From Paenibacillus sp. USDA918EY (GTDB lineage Bacteria; Bacillota; Bacilli; Paenibacillales; Paenibacillaceae), in NCBI RefSeq assembly GCF_009870825.1, contig NZ_WTWY01000002.1, forward strand, positions 62,001-126,000: a stretch of 64,000 nt of DNA. The letters run 5' to 3'. Positions 7,903-16,377 of the stretch are shown piece after piece; the stretch's first letter is position 1; every line of letters begins with the position of its first letter. A program made the translations under genes and the position numbers. The notes below the pieces were generated by a model that had not been told where the DNA came from, did not search any database, and saw only the letters and a list, made by a program, of their open reading frames with translations.

Positions 7903-8765
7903 AACTGCTAGTGTACGGCGCCGGGGTTCTAGGCAGCCTGTTTTCCACCCGCATGCATGAGGCCGGGCACGACGTCTCCCTTCTCGCCCGGGGCGAGCGA
8001 CTGAACGCTCTGCGCCGGCACGGCGTGCAACTGGCCGAGGGAGGCAGCCCGGCAATAAGGCGGGTACCGGTGCCAGTGGTCGAGCACCCTACCGGCAGGT
8101 ACGACCTGATCGCCGTCTTCGTCCGTACCCATCAGGTGGAAGCGGTGCTGGAGACGCTCACTGACGTCGAAGGCGACGTGCTGTTCATGCTCAACTGGGC
8201 GGCCGGCGCGGAACCGCTGGGCGCGGTGATTGGTCACGAGCGAGTGCTGCTCGGCTTCCCCACCGCAGCCGGCACGATGGACGGCGACGTGGTCCGCTAC
8301 CGCGCGACCAACATCATAACCCGCCTGTTCCCGACCCCGATCGGCGAACCCGACGGCCGTGCCACCCCGCGACTGAAACGGATCGTGCGGGAGTTCCGCG
8401 CCGCCGGGATCAACGCCAAGGCCGAGCCGCAGATGGATGCCTGGCTCAAGACGCACGCCGCGTTCGAGGTGCCAATCTTGCAGGCGGTGAACGCGGCGGG
8501 CGGCCCGGTAGCACTGGCCAACGATCCGGACACGATCCGCGGCATGATCCGCCTCATGCGGCAGAATTTGACCGCATTGCCAACGCCGCTCGTTCCTCGC
8601 GGGTTCGTTGCGTTGCAGACTCTGCCGGAAGGGCTGCTATTGGCCATGCTGCGGCGTTTCCTGCGGAGCCCGACGGCCGCACAGCTCGACGGCCCCTCAC
8701 CTGCGGCGAGGGCCGAGCTCGAGCGGTTGGCTGAACAGATACGGGTTCATACGAGGGTCTGGTAG
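7899..8765 (+). CDS. ketopantoate reductase (ApbA/PanE)-family protein, GC-rich
   Basis: The 288-residue protein begins with a Rossmann dinucleotide fold (LVYGAGVLGSLFSTRMHEAGH, NADP(H)-binding GxGxxG variant), as in 2-dehydropantoate 2-reductase. The central region (GFPTAAGTMDGDVV, then KTHAAFEVPILQAV) matches the family. The C-terminal helical domain is poorly conserved, so I do not assign pantothenate synthesis. Third positions are mostly G or C, and the gene is rich in Arg, Ala and Pro. The contrast with the AT-rich genes at its 5' side is abrupt and falls at the gene boundary, which suggests acquisition from a high-GC donor such as an actinobacterium. The start is coupled to the preceding small ORF. 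Confidence 0.75.
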   Translation: MKLLVYGAGVLGSLFSTRMHEAGHDVSLLARGERLNALRRHGVQLAEGGSPAIRRVPVPVVEHPTGRYDLIAVFVRTHQVEAVLETLTDVEGDVLFMLNWAAGAEPLGAVIGHERVLLGFPTAAGTMDGDVVRYRATNIITRLFPTPIGEPDGRATPRLKRIVREFRAAGINAKAEPQMDAWLKTHAAFEVPILQAVNAAGGPVALANDPDTIRGMIRLMRQNLTALPTPLVPRGFVALQTLPEGLLLAMLRRFLRSPTAAQLDGPSPAARAELERLAEQIRVHTRVW

Positions 8766-8883
8766 GCGATAGCGGATTAAACTACCCTGAAAATAACGAA
8801 TAATGTAAGGCTAAAAAAGGCAGCAGGAAACTACCGGGATACGATAGTTCAAAACAATAAAAGCTGCAGCCGGCAAGACGCTT

Positions 8884-9000
8884 GCTTGGTAGTGATGGCG
8901 GAGGGGTTCCGCGCGTACCATCCCGAACACGACTGTTAAGCTCTCCAGTGCCAATGGTACTTGTGCCGAAAGGTCCCGGGAGAGTAGGACGCCGCCAAGC
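8884..9000 (+). rRNA. rrf: solitary 5S ribosomal RNA
   Basis: About 117 nt match 5S rRNA: closing stem GCTTGG with CCAAGC, the conserved loop CCCGAACACGA, GTTAAGC, TGGTACT and GAGAGTAGGACG near the 3' end. No 16S, 23S or tRNA gene is adjacent, so it is an isolated copy. One C of the usual ACCCATCCCG stretch is missing. It could be a functional stand-alone 5S gene or the remnant of an rRNA operon. A perfect hairpin follows at 9005. Confidence 0.85.
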
Positions 9001-9004
9001 AACG

Positions 9005-9038
9005 AACAAGCACTGCCGACAATTCGGCAGTGCTTGTT
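9005..9038 (+). terminator. hairpin after the 5S gene
   Basis: AACAAGCACTGCCGA pairs perfectly with TCGGCAGTGCTTGTT around a 4-nt loop. Only a weak T-rich tail (GTTGTGTG) follows. It probably ends the 5S transcript. Confidence 0.65.
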
Positions 9039-9105
9039 GTTGTGTGCAATGCGATGCAACCTTATTTTTTCGGTATGATTAAACTCCGCACTTCCACAAT
9101 TCGCT

Positions 9106-10278
9106 TTAAGGCCGCTTCCCCTTAAAATGCTCCCTGAGGATTCTCAGGAACACATTCGGAAAAGCGTACAACTCCATCTCTTCTTCGCTGATCCAGCGGT
9201 ACTGCGGGCGTTGCGCGCCAGCGTCAGCGTCAAGATCAGCATCAGGCGCGTAAGCCTCTTCGGATTCGGCCACGGCCACGGATAGCAAATCCTCTTCGCG
9301 GCAGCGATACACCTGAAGGTTCCAATGAATATGGCTGAACGTATGCTCGGCATCCATCATGAACCCTTCCGGCCGTGCATAGATTCCTTCCTCCGCCAGC
9401 ATGTCCGCCACAATATCCATTGCCGGCTCGTCCGGCAACCGCCCTTTGCGGCTTTGCGGAACCTGCACATGCGGCAGCTCCCACATGCGGGCGAGCAACC
9501 CTTCCTGCGGACGCTGACGGATCAGCACCTTGCCCGCATGCTGCCCCGCTCCTTCGACCAAAGCCACCATCCGGTACTCCGGACGCGGCGGCTTCGCTTT
9601 GGTCTTCACCGGCAGCGATTCCTCCACTCCCTCGATCCGGGCGGCGCAATGCTCCATGACCGGACAAGTCAGGCAGTGCGGCGATTTCGGCGTACATACG
9701 AGCGCGCCAAGCTCCATCAGCGCCTGGTTGAAATCCGAAGCCCGTCCCTCGGGGATCAATTCGGTAACCAGCCCTTCCATCAGCGACCTCGTGCCAGCTT
9801 TCATAATGTCTTCTTCAATCAAAAAATAACGCGACAACACACGCATCACGTTGCCGTCCACCGCCGGCTCCGGCTTGTTGAAGGCGATGCTGAGGATCGC
9901 CCCCGCCGTATACGGGCCGACGCCTTTAAGCGCAAACACCGCCGCCCTGTCATCCGGCACCCGTCCGCCGTGCAGGTCTTTTACCTGCTTGGCCGCCGCC
10001 TGAAGGTTTCGTGCGCGCGAATAATACCCAAGGCCCTCCCAGCATTTCAGCACGTCCTGCTCCGGTGCGTCCGCCAAAGCCTCGACGGTCGGAAACCTTT
10101 CGATAAACCTGTTGAAATAAGGGATCACCGTATCAACGCGCGTCTGCTGCAGCATGATTTCCGATACCCAAATATAATAAGGATCCCGGTGGCGGCGCCA
10201 CGGCAAATCCCGTTTATTTTCCATGTACCATTCCAGCAGATGCCCGCTGAAAAAACTTTTCCGTTCCGATTCGTTCAT
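9106..10278 (-). CDS. mutY: A/G-specific adenine DNA glycosylase
   Basis: The 390-residue enzyme removes adenine mispaired with 8-oxoguanine. It has the catalytic E40 (EIMLQQTRV), the helix-hairpin-helix LKGVGPYTAG (117-126), catalytic D141 (VDGNVMRV), and the 4Fe-4S set C195-x6-C202-x2-C205-x5-C211. The C-terminal Nudix-like MutT domain (about 233-385) reads 8-oxoG. A short acidic repeat-like insert (DADLDADAG, about 346-354) breaks that domain and is not usual. It follows acpS by about 40 nt on the same strand, probably in one operon. Confidence 0.95.
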   Translation of the reverse strand: MNESERKSFFSGHLLEWYMENKRDLPWRRHRDPYYIWVSEIMLQQTRVDTVIPYFNRFIERFPTVEALADAPEQDVLKCWEGLGYYSRARNLQAAAKQVKDLHGGRVPDDRAAVFALKGVGPYTAGAILSIAFNKPEPAVDGNVMRVLSRYFLIEEDIMKAGTRSLMEGLVTELIPEGRASDFNQALMELGALVCTPKSPHCLTCPVMEHCAARIEGVEESLPVKTKAKPPRPEYRMVALVEGAGQHAGKVLIRQRPQEGLLARMWELPHVQVPQSRKGRLPDEPAMDIVADMLAEEGIYARPEGFMMDAEHTFSHIHWNLQVYRCREEDLLSVAVAESEEAYAPDADLDADAGAQRPQYRWISEEEMELYAFPNVFLRILREHFKGKRP

Positions 10279-10319
10279 ACAGCCGCTTCAAATCCTTCCG
10301 CTTTCTTCTCCCTCATGCT

Positions 10320-10712
10320 TTACAATCTTTTTTCGACCACCGCAAACGCCGAAGCCAGCTCGGTTTGGTGGGATATGGTCAAATGGATCGTATACTCCGG
10401 TTCGCCCGGAAGATTCAGGCGTTCCCATGCTCCCCGGCTCAGAGCAGCCACGGGTTTCCCGCTGGAATCCGGCAAAATTTCGATGTCGCCAAAGCCGATT
10501 TTACTGCCGATGCCGCAGCCGAAGGCTTTGGAAATCGCCTCTTTGGCGGCAAAACGCCCGGCGACGAACTCCGTGAGCTTCCCGCCTCTTTTTCTGGCTT
10601 CCTCCCGTTCCTTTTCCGTCAGCACCCGTTCCATGAACCTGAATCCGAGCTGTCCGCTTAACAGAAGAGCAAGCCGCTTGATTTCCAGCACGTCATGCCC
10701 GATTCCGTGAAT
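10320..10712 (-). CDS. acpS: holo-[acyl-carrier-protein] synthase
   Basis: The 130-residue enzyme transfers 4'-phosphopantetheine from CoA to apo-ACP. It shows the Mg-binding GHDVLEI segment, the family signature RFAAKEAISKAFGCGIG and the terminal SHQTELASAFAVVE strand. I chose TTG at 10712 because it starts directly before IHGIGHD, where the family begins, and has a GAAGG-type site upstream. An ATG 11 codons earlier has no ribosome site. It lies upstream of mutY in the same direction. Confidence 0.9.
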   Translation of the reverse strand: MHGIGHDVLEIKRLALLLSGQLGFRFMERVLTEKEREEARKRGGKLTEFVAGRFAAKEAISKAFGCGIGSKIGFGDIEILPDSSGKPVAALSRGAWERLNLPGEPEYTIHLTISHQTELASAFAVVEKRL

Positions 10713-10911
10713 CAATGGACCACACCTTCCTTCCGTGACATACAAGTCCTATTGTAGCAGGAGACCTCCCGCGATGCGAGTCCGTGCAGACCATATTTCC
10801 AACGGAACGGGTCCGGAAATTTTTGTGAAAATTCCTTGACGATGCGATTGCTCCTCCGTTATATTTATATCAAATCGATACATCGAATTGATACATTAGA
10901 GGTGAACGGCA

Positions 10912-11472
10912 TTGATCGAATACATTATTTTGGGATTATTGATGGAGGGAGACATGAGCGGGTATGAAATGAAGAAAACCATCGACCTGTCCGTAGGCAT
11001 GTTTTACAAAGCAAGCTACGGCAGCCTGTATCCGGCGTTGAAGCGCATGACCGAAAAAGAATGGGTTTCCGTCACGGAAGAAGAAGGCAGCAGCAAAAAC
11101 AAAAAGATATATTCCATTCTTCCCGAGGGACGCATCCGCTTCATGCAATGGCTCAAAGAGCCGCTCACGCTGGACCGGAACGAATTTTTGCTGAGAGTCT
11201 TTTTCTATGATTATTTGGACGATGAAACCCGCAGGCTCCGCCTCCATGAATGCCGTTACAATTTGAACCGGGAGATCGGCCGCTTGCAGGCCGTCGAAGA
11301 GATCGTGGCCGGGGAGCTTGCGGAAATTCCCGACCCGCAGAAGCATTACTTCAGGGTTTCGGTGCTGTCGTACGGAAGGCATTTTTTTCTTATGTTAAAA
11401 GATTACGTGGATGAATTGCTTAAAGGAGAGGAATCGAGCCATGAAAACAACGGTCAAACCGGTCAACCTTAA
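10912..11472 (+). CDS. PadR-family transcriptional regulator
   Basis: The 186-residue protein has the PadR winged helix (EYIILGLLMEGDMSGYEMKKTI, then SYGSLYPALKRMTEKEWV) and a helical C-terminal dimerisation region of the Vir type. The start is TTG, with AGAGGTG upstream. It overlaps the CAAX-protease gene by 32 nt, so the two are co-expressed. The promoter region has two copies of GATACAT (about 10877-10904), possibly its own operator. Confidence 0.88.
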   Translation: MIEYIILGLLMEGDMSGYEMKKTIDLSVGMFYKASYGSLYPALKRMTEKEWVSVTEEEGSSKNKKIYSILPEGRIRFMQWLKEPLTLDRNEFLLRVFFYDYLDDETRRLRLHECRYNLNREIGRLQAVEEIVAGELAEIPDPQKHYFRVSVLSYGRHFFLMLKDYVDELLKGEESSHENNGQTGQP

Positions 11473-12229
11473 CGTCCCTTTTTCGGAAAAACGCCCCATC
11501 CTCAGCGTCGTCCTGATCGAACTGCTGCTCCTTGCAGCCATGTTCGCCGCCGGAGCCTACGCCACCGTTCAGAAGCTGAGCTACACCGCGCCCGTGCTGA
11601 TCGCGTTTATACCGATTTCGATCGTCCTGCTGATCGGCCTGACATGGAAAAAAAGCTGGCGTCGTTACGGCTTCCTGCCGTTAAACGCCATTCCGGGACA
11701 ACATTGGATCTATTACCTCCCGCTTGCCCTGGTGCTGGGATGCATCGCTTTGAACGGGTTTAGAACCGTTTCGGTCCGCGAGGCTCTGTTTTTCGTCTTT
11801 TTCACCCTGCTGGTCGGTTTCGTGGAGGAAACGGTGTACCGGGGTCTGATCCTGCATATTCTGCTGCGCAAAAAAAGCATTGCCGCCGCTGTCATTACCT
11901 CAAGCCTGCTGTTCTCCGTCACGCATGTGCTGAACATGCTGTCGGGCCAAAGCGCCGAAGACACGGTGGTTCAGCTTGTTTACGCCCTGCTGACGGGCGC
12001 TGCCCTAGCCCTGCTCATCGTCAAGAACAAAAACATCCTTCCGCTGATTTTCTATCATTTCATCCATAACCTGATCCAATTTCTCGGCCCTGACGGCCGG
12101 TCGGTTTCCGTAATGGATTATGTCGTGCTCGCGATCCTGCTTCTTCACTGCTTGTGGCTGATCCTCAGCCTCAACAAAGAAAAAGGCGCAGCCCGTATTT
12201 CGGGTTCGTTCGAACGAGTGGCGCCATAA
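11441..12229 (+). CDS. CAAX-type (ABI) membrane protease
   Basis: This 262-residue protein has about eight hydrophobic segments and the conserved CPBP/ABI motifs: EETVYRG (motif 1 Glu-Glu and Arg), FSVTHVLNML (motif 2 His) and FYHFIHNLIQF. These form the metal site of intramembrane proteases related to eukaryotic Rce1. In Gram-positive bacteria such proteins often confer bacteriocin self-immunity, but no bacteriocin gene is nearby. The ATG at 11441 has AAAGGAGAGG upstream and lies inside the end of the padR gene. PadR control is likely. Confidence 0.85.
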   Translation: MKTTVKPVNLNVPFSEKRPILSVVLIELLLLAAMFAAGAYATVQKLSYTAPVLIAFIPISIVLLIGLTWKKSWRRYGFLPLNAIPGQHWIYYLPLALVLGCIALNGFRTVSVREALFFVFFTLLVGFVEETVYRGLILHILLRKKSIAAAVITSSLLFSVTHVLNMLSGQSAEDTVVQLVYALLTGAALALLIVKNKNILPLIFYHFIHNLIQFLGPDGRSVSVMDYVVLAILLLHCLWLILSLNKEKGAARISGSFERVAP

Positions 12230-12295
12230 ACGAAAACTTTGACGGCGTATTCGCCGCCGGCTTATGCCAGGCTGCCGCATCCCCATCGGGCATGC

Positions 12296-12322
12296 AAAAA
12301 GCGGAGCCATGGACGGCCCCGC
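12296..12322 (-). terminator. probable terminator of the GH42 gene
   Basis: On the minus strand GCGGGGCC and GGCTCCGC form an 8-bp stem with one mismatch, followed by five T. It lies 9 nt beyond the stop at 12332. Confidence 0.65.
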
Positions 12323-12331
12323 CTTTCATCC

Positions 12332-14407
12332 TTAAAGCAAATTTCCCGTCTTCCTTTTCAATATCCGGACGCCGTGAACGTCCAGCTCGATTCCGCCTTG
12401 CACGGCGTCTCCGCTCAGAACGTCGGTATATGCCTCCGAGTCCAGATTGACCTGCACCTTCCGGCCGCTAAAGTTCAGAACGAACACGTAGTCCGTGCTG
12501 CCGTCCGATCTCAGCTGCGCCGTGACCCCTTCGGGAAGCTCGGTCTCGATCGCCTTGCGGATTCCCGCTTCCCGGATCAACCGGGCATAAAAGTCGGCAT
12601 AAAACGGTTCCTTCGCCCGGGATGCCAAATAATACGCTTTGCCTTCCCCGTACGCATGAACCGTCAAGGCCGGACGGCCCGCATAAAAATCGGCGCCGTA
12701 TTCAGCAAGCACCTGGGCCCCTTCCGGATGGATCAAATCGCACAGGTCGTACAGCTCGTACGATCCGTTCAGCCCTAAGGCATTGCCTGTCAGGCACACC
12801 ATCGCGTTCCGCTCGCTTTCATGCAAGCCGTCGATTTCCTCGGACCAGATGCCGAGCACTTTCCGCAGCGGTCCCGGGAATCCGCCCAAGTGGCACAGGT
12901 CGCTTTCATCGACGATCCCGGACCAATACGTCGCGACAAGCGTGCCTCCCCCGGCGACAAACGCCTCAAGGGCGGCGCCGGCCTTCTCCGTGCACAAATA
13001 CATCATCGGTGCCACGATCAGTTTATACCTGGAAAAATCGTCTTCGGAGCCGATGACGTCCACCGGTATGCCCATATTCCACAACGCCCGGTAGTGCTGC
13101 ATCACCGTGTTTTCGTAGTCGACGCCCCGGTTCAGCGGCCCTTGCGCGTCCTTCACGGCCCAGCGGTTGTCCCAGTCGGCGATGATGGCTGTCTCCGCCG
13201 GAACGCCGGAGCCGGTCACCTCGGCGATCGTTTCCAGCAATCCGCCCAGCCCGGCCACGTCCTGAAATACGCGCGTATGCTCGTGACCGACATGGTCCAC
13301 GACCGCTCCGTGAAATTTCTCGCTCGAACCGCGGCTTTTCCGCCACTGGAAATACTGCACGGTATCCGAACCGTGCGCCACCGCCTGCAGCGACGACAAC
13401 AGGTGCATGCCCGGCCGTTTCAGCTTGCTGACCGGCTGCCAGTTCGTCAGGCTCGGCGTGCTTTCCATCAGCATAAACGGCCGCCCGCCCTTCAACGAAC
13501 GGAAAAGATCATGGTTGAACGAGAACCAGGCGGCAAGTTTGCCCGGCTCCTGCGTATCATGCCAAGTCGGGTATGCGTCCCAGGAGATGACGTCCAGCAT
13601 GTCGGCAAACTTGCGGTAATCCAGGCCCTCGAACCAGTCCATCATGTTGGTCGTAACCGGCAAATCCGGACGGATCGCCTTGAGCGGGGCGATTTCGGCC
13701 CTGCAAAAATCCGCCGTTTGATCCGTCACGAACCGTCTCCAGTCCAAATTATGCCCGTGAACCATCTTCTCCCCGTGCGGAGCGGGAGATTCGATTTGGG
13801 ACCAGTCCGTGTACGTATGGCTCCAGAACGCCGTCCACCAGGCGCGGTTCAACGCTTCAAGCGTGCCGTAGCGCTTCTTCAGCCATTCGCGGAACGCATC
13901 CTGGCAATAATCGCAGTGGCATTCTCCGCCGTATTCGTTAGAGATATGCCAACCGACCACGGCCGGATGGTTGGCGTACCGCTCCGCCAGCTTCGTGTTG
14001 ATGATGCGGGTTTTCTCCCGGTAGACCGGCGAAGTGTAGCAGTGGTTATGCCGTCCTCCATGCAAATTGCGCACGCCGTTCTCGGAAACGCGCAGCACCT
14101 CGGGATACCGCTGCGACATCCACGCCGGCCTTGCACCGCTTGGCGTTGCAAGCCACGCGTAGATTCCGTTCTCGGCAAACCGGTCCAGCACCCGGTCCAG
14201 CCATTCGAACGTAAACGTCCCCTCTTCGGGTTCCAGAGCGGCCCAGGCAAAAATGCCGACGGCCATCACGTTGCATTTCGCCAGCTTCATCAGCCGGATA
14301 TCTTCCTCAAGCACTTCCGGGGCATGCTGCCATTGGTCCGGATTATAGTCGGCCCCGTGCATAAACCCGGCAATTTTCGGGCTGATGGGCGGATAGGATT
14401 TTATCAT
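12332..14407 (-). CDS. GH42 beta-galactosidase
   Basis: The 691-residue protein is a glycoside hydrolase family 42 beta-galactosidase, probably releasing galactose from beta-1,4-galacto-oligosaccharides. The family opening GADYNPDQW is present. The acid/base Glu is in HISNEYGGECHCDYC, which also supplies the metal-site cysteines. The nucleophile Glu is in FMLMESTPS. There is no signal peptide, so it acts in the cytoplasm. The ATG at 14407 has GAGGTA upstream; the longer frame would overlap the GH53 gene. It is the last gene of the galactan locus, 20 nt after the GH53 gene. Confidence 0.93.
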   Translation of the reverse strand: MIKSYPPISPKIAGFMHGADYNPDQWQHAPEVLEEDIRLMKLAKCNVMAVGIFAWAALEPEEGTFTFEWLDRVLDRFAENGIYAWLATPSGARPAWMSQRYPEVLRVSENGVRNLHGGRHNHCYTSPVYREKTRIINTKLAERYANHPAVVGWHISNEYGGECHCDYCQDAFREWLKKRYGTLEALNRAWWTAFWSHTYTDWSQIESPAPHGEKMVHGHNLDWRRFVTDQTADFCRAEIAPLKAIRPDLPVTTNMMDWFEGLDYRKFADMLDVISWDAYPTWHDTQEPGKLAAWFSFNHDLFRSLKGGRPFMLMESTPSLTNWQPVSKLKRPGMHLLSSLQAVAHGSDTVQYFQWRKSRGSSEKFHGAVVDHVGHEHTRVFQDVAGLGGLLETIAEVTGSGVPAETAIIADWDNRWAVKDAQGPLNRGVDYENTVMQHYRALWNMGIPVDVIGSEDDFSRYKLIVAPMMYLCTEKAGAALEAFVAGGGTLVATYWSGIVDESDLCHLGGFPGPLRKVLGIWSEEIDGLHESERNAMVCLTGNALGLNGSYELYDLCDLIHPEGAQVLAEYGADFYAGRPALTVHAYGEGKAYYLASRAKEPFYADFYARLIREAGIRKAIETELPEGVTAQLRSDGSTDYVFVLNFSGRKVQVNLDSEAYTDVLSGDAVQGGIELDVHGVRILKRKTGNLL

Positions 14408-14427
14408 GAATAAATACCTCTTTTCTG

Positions 14428-15468
14428 TTATGGAATGTACAACGCGGGCAGCGGATAACCGTCGTGATCGAACAACGTGAGATTGCTCCAATTATTCGCG
14501 TGGCCGACCGACCACTCCCTCTGCGACGGGATCCAGCACGGCTCCCAATAATAAAACCCGATCCCGCGGCCGCCCTTCGTCCGGCGAATCACGTCCGCGA
14601 ACTCCTTCATGTACGCCGCCTGCCCCTCCGGCGTGGCCGGATACGCGGCGGGCAATGCCTCATCATTCTCTACGATGAGCGGAAATCCCTCCTTGGCGCA
14701 AAAGGTCCACGGATAGGCCGTTTCCACGACAATCAGATCCCGGCCGTACCGCGCCGACAGCTCGTCCAGATTGCGGCTTAGCTGTTCCAAAGGGCCATGC
14801 CACCACGGGTAATAAGACAAACCGATGATGTCGTAGTCAATCCCCGCCGCTTCGATCCGGTCAAAAAACGACCGGCTTCCTTTCGGATCGCCGCCCCGGT
14901 CGATATGCAGCATGACCCGGACGGACTCGTTCGTATCCCGGACGGCAGCTACGCCGGCTTTTAACAAGCCGCAAAGTCGGGTCCACTGTCCATCGGCCGC
15001 GCCAGGATCCTCCCCGGTTTCGATCCTGCCGTCCGGCCATAACATGCCGTTCGTGATTTCATTCCCGATCTGCACCATGTCAGGCAGCGCGCCCCCCGCG
15101 CGGAGTACCGCGAGCACCTCGTACGTGTAGTCGTAAACCACCTGCTCCAGGCCGCTGCCTTGCAGATCCGACCATGCTGCAGGTTTCCATTGGTTCGCCG
15201 GGTCGGCCCAGCGGTCCGAATAATGGAAGTCGAGCAAAAGATGCATTCCGAGCGCCTTGACTCTTTTGGCCATCAAAAGGGTCCGTTCCAGATTGCAATA
15301 TTCTCCGGGCGGGTCGTTCCAGATCCGCAGCCGGATCGAATGAACGCCGCCATTTCGGAGGACGCGCAGCGCATCCGCGCTTTCGTCTCCGTCATGGAAC
15401 ACGCCCCCTCCCTGCTCGATTTCGTCGAGAAAGGACACGTCCATGCCCTTGATCCACTTCGGCTCCAT
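14428..15468 (-). CDS. GH53 endo-beta-1,4-galactanase, apparently cytoplasmic
   Basis: This 346-residue glycoside hydrolase family 53 enzyme cleaves beta-1,4-galactan or its oligomers. Family motifs include KGMDVSFLDEIEQGG, SIRLRIWNDP, DFHYSDRWADP, QIGNEITNGMLWP (acid/base Glu) and VVETAYPW (nucleophile Glu). Known GH53 galactanases are usually secreted, but this one starts directly at the catalytic domain with no signal peptide. That suggests cleavage of imported oligosaccharides. It lies 12 nt after the permease gene and 20 nt before the GH42 gene, in one operon. Confidence 0.92.
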   Translation of the reverse strand: MEPKWIKGMDVSFLDEIEQGGGVFHDGDESADALRVLRNGGVHSIRLRIWNDPPGEYCNLERTLLMAKRVKALGMHLLLDFHYSDRWADPANQWKPAAWSDLQGSGLEQVVYDYTYEVLAVLRAGGALPDMVQIGNEITNGMLWPDGRIETGEDPGAADGQWTRLCGLLKAGVAAVRDTNESVRVMLHIDRGGDPKGSRSFFDRIEAAGIDYDIIGLSYYPWWHGPLEQLSRNLDELSARYGRDLIVVETAYPWTFCAKEGFPLIVENDEALPAAYPATPEGQAAYMKEFADVIRRTKGGRGIGFYYWEPCWIPSQREWSVGHANNWSNLTLFDHDGYPLPALYIP

Positions 15469-15480
15469 GCCCGGCCCCCC

Positions 15481-16359
15481 TTATTCTTTAACCGAGCCCA
15501 AAACCAGGCCCTTGACGAAATATTTCTGCAGAAACGGATAAACGAGCAGCACCGGCAGCGCACCGATGAAAATTTGGGCGGCGTTGACCGTTTTTTGCGA
15601 CAGCAGCGCCGCTTCCTTCGGGTCGATGCTCATCGAGCTCATGTCCTTCTGGACTATGACCGTCTGCAGGAAGGTGGCCAGCGGAAACGACTTGGAATTG
15701 TTCAGGTACAGCAGCCCGTCGAACCAGGAATTCCAATGGAACACCATGCTGAACAAGGCGAGCGTCGCGATGGACGGAAGCGAAACCGGAAGGTAAATCG
15801 AAAAAAGCGTGCGAAAATGTCCGGCCCCGTCGATAAAAGCGGCCTCCTCCAGCTCCTTCGGGATGCCCCGGAAAAAATTCAGCAGCAGAATCGTCAGATA
15901 GACGTTGACGGCTCCCGGCAGCACCAGCACCCAGAAGGAATCGATCAGATGAAGCTTTTGGATGACGATATAAAAAGGCACCAGCCCCCCGCTGAAAATC
16001 ATCGTGAACACGAAGATCCACGAATACGCGGTTCTCGCCTTAAACACGCGCGATTCCTTGGACAGCGGATACGCCGCCAGGAAAGCAAGCAGCAGCGTCA
16101 AGCCGGTCCCGATGACCGTCCGCTTGACGGATACCCAGATGGAATGCAAAAAGATCGGATTGTCGATCGTTTTTTTATAGGCTTCGGTCGAAAATTGAAC
16201 CGGCCAGAGGCCGACCAGGTTGGCGTCCGCCGCCGACTTGGCGCTGAACGAAACCGCCAGCACATGCAGCAGCGGAATGATGCACGCGAGCGACAGGAAC
16301 AGCAGCAGGATCGTGTTGAAAATCGTAAACAAGCGGTATGATGCGGTTTTATGATACAT
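15481..16359 (-). CDS. carbohydrate ABC transporter permease (LplC type)
   Basis: The 292-residue protein has six predicted membrane helices and the permease EAA loop (EEAAFIDGAGHFRTLFSIYLP), which docks to the transport ATPase. The opening and the closing sequence FLQKYFVKGLVLGSVKE are typical of LplC/YtcP-type CUT1 permeases. It pairs with the permease at 16378 and the lipoprotein at 17502. No ATPase gene is in the locus, so a shared MsmX-type ATPase encoded elsewhere is likely. Confidence 0.92.
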   Translation of the reverse strand: MYHKTASYRLFTIFNTILLLFLSLACIIPLLHVLAVSFSAKSAADANLVGLWPVQFSTEAYKKTIDNPIFLHSIWVSVKRTVIGTGLTLLLAFLAAYPLSKESRVFKARTAYSWIFVFTMIFSGGLVPFYIVIQKLHLIDSFWVLVLPGAVNVYLTILLLNFFRGIPKELEEAAFIDGAGHFRTLFSIYLPVSLPSIATLALFSMVFHWNSWFDGLLYLNNSKSFPLATFLQTVIVQKDMSSMSIDPKEAALLSQKTVNAAQIFIGALPVLLVYPFLQKYFVKGLVLGSVKE

Positions 16360-16377
16360 CCTTTTTATGTCCCCCTC

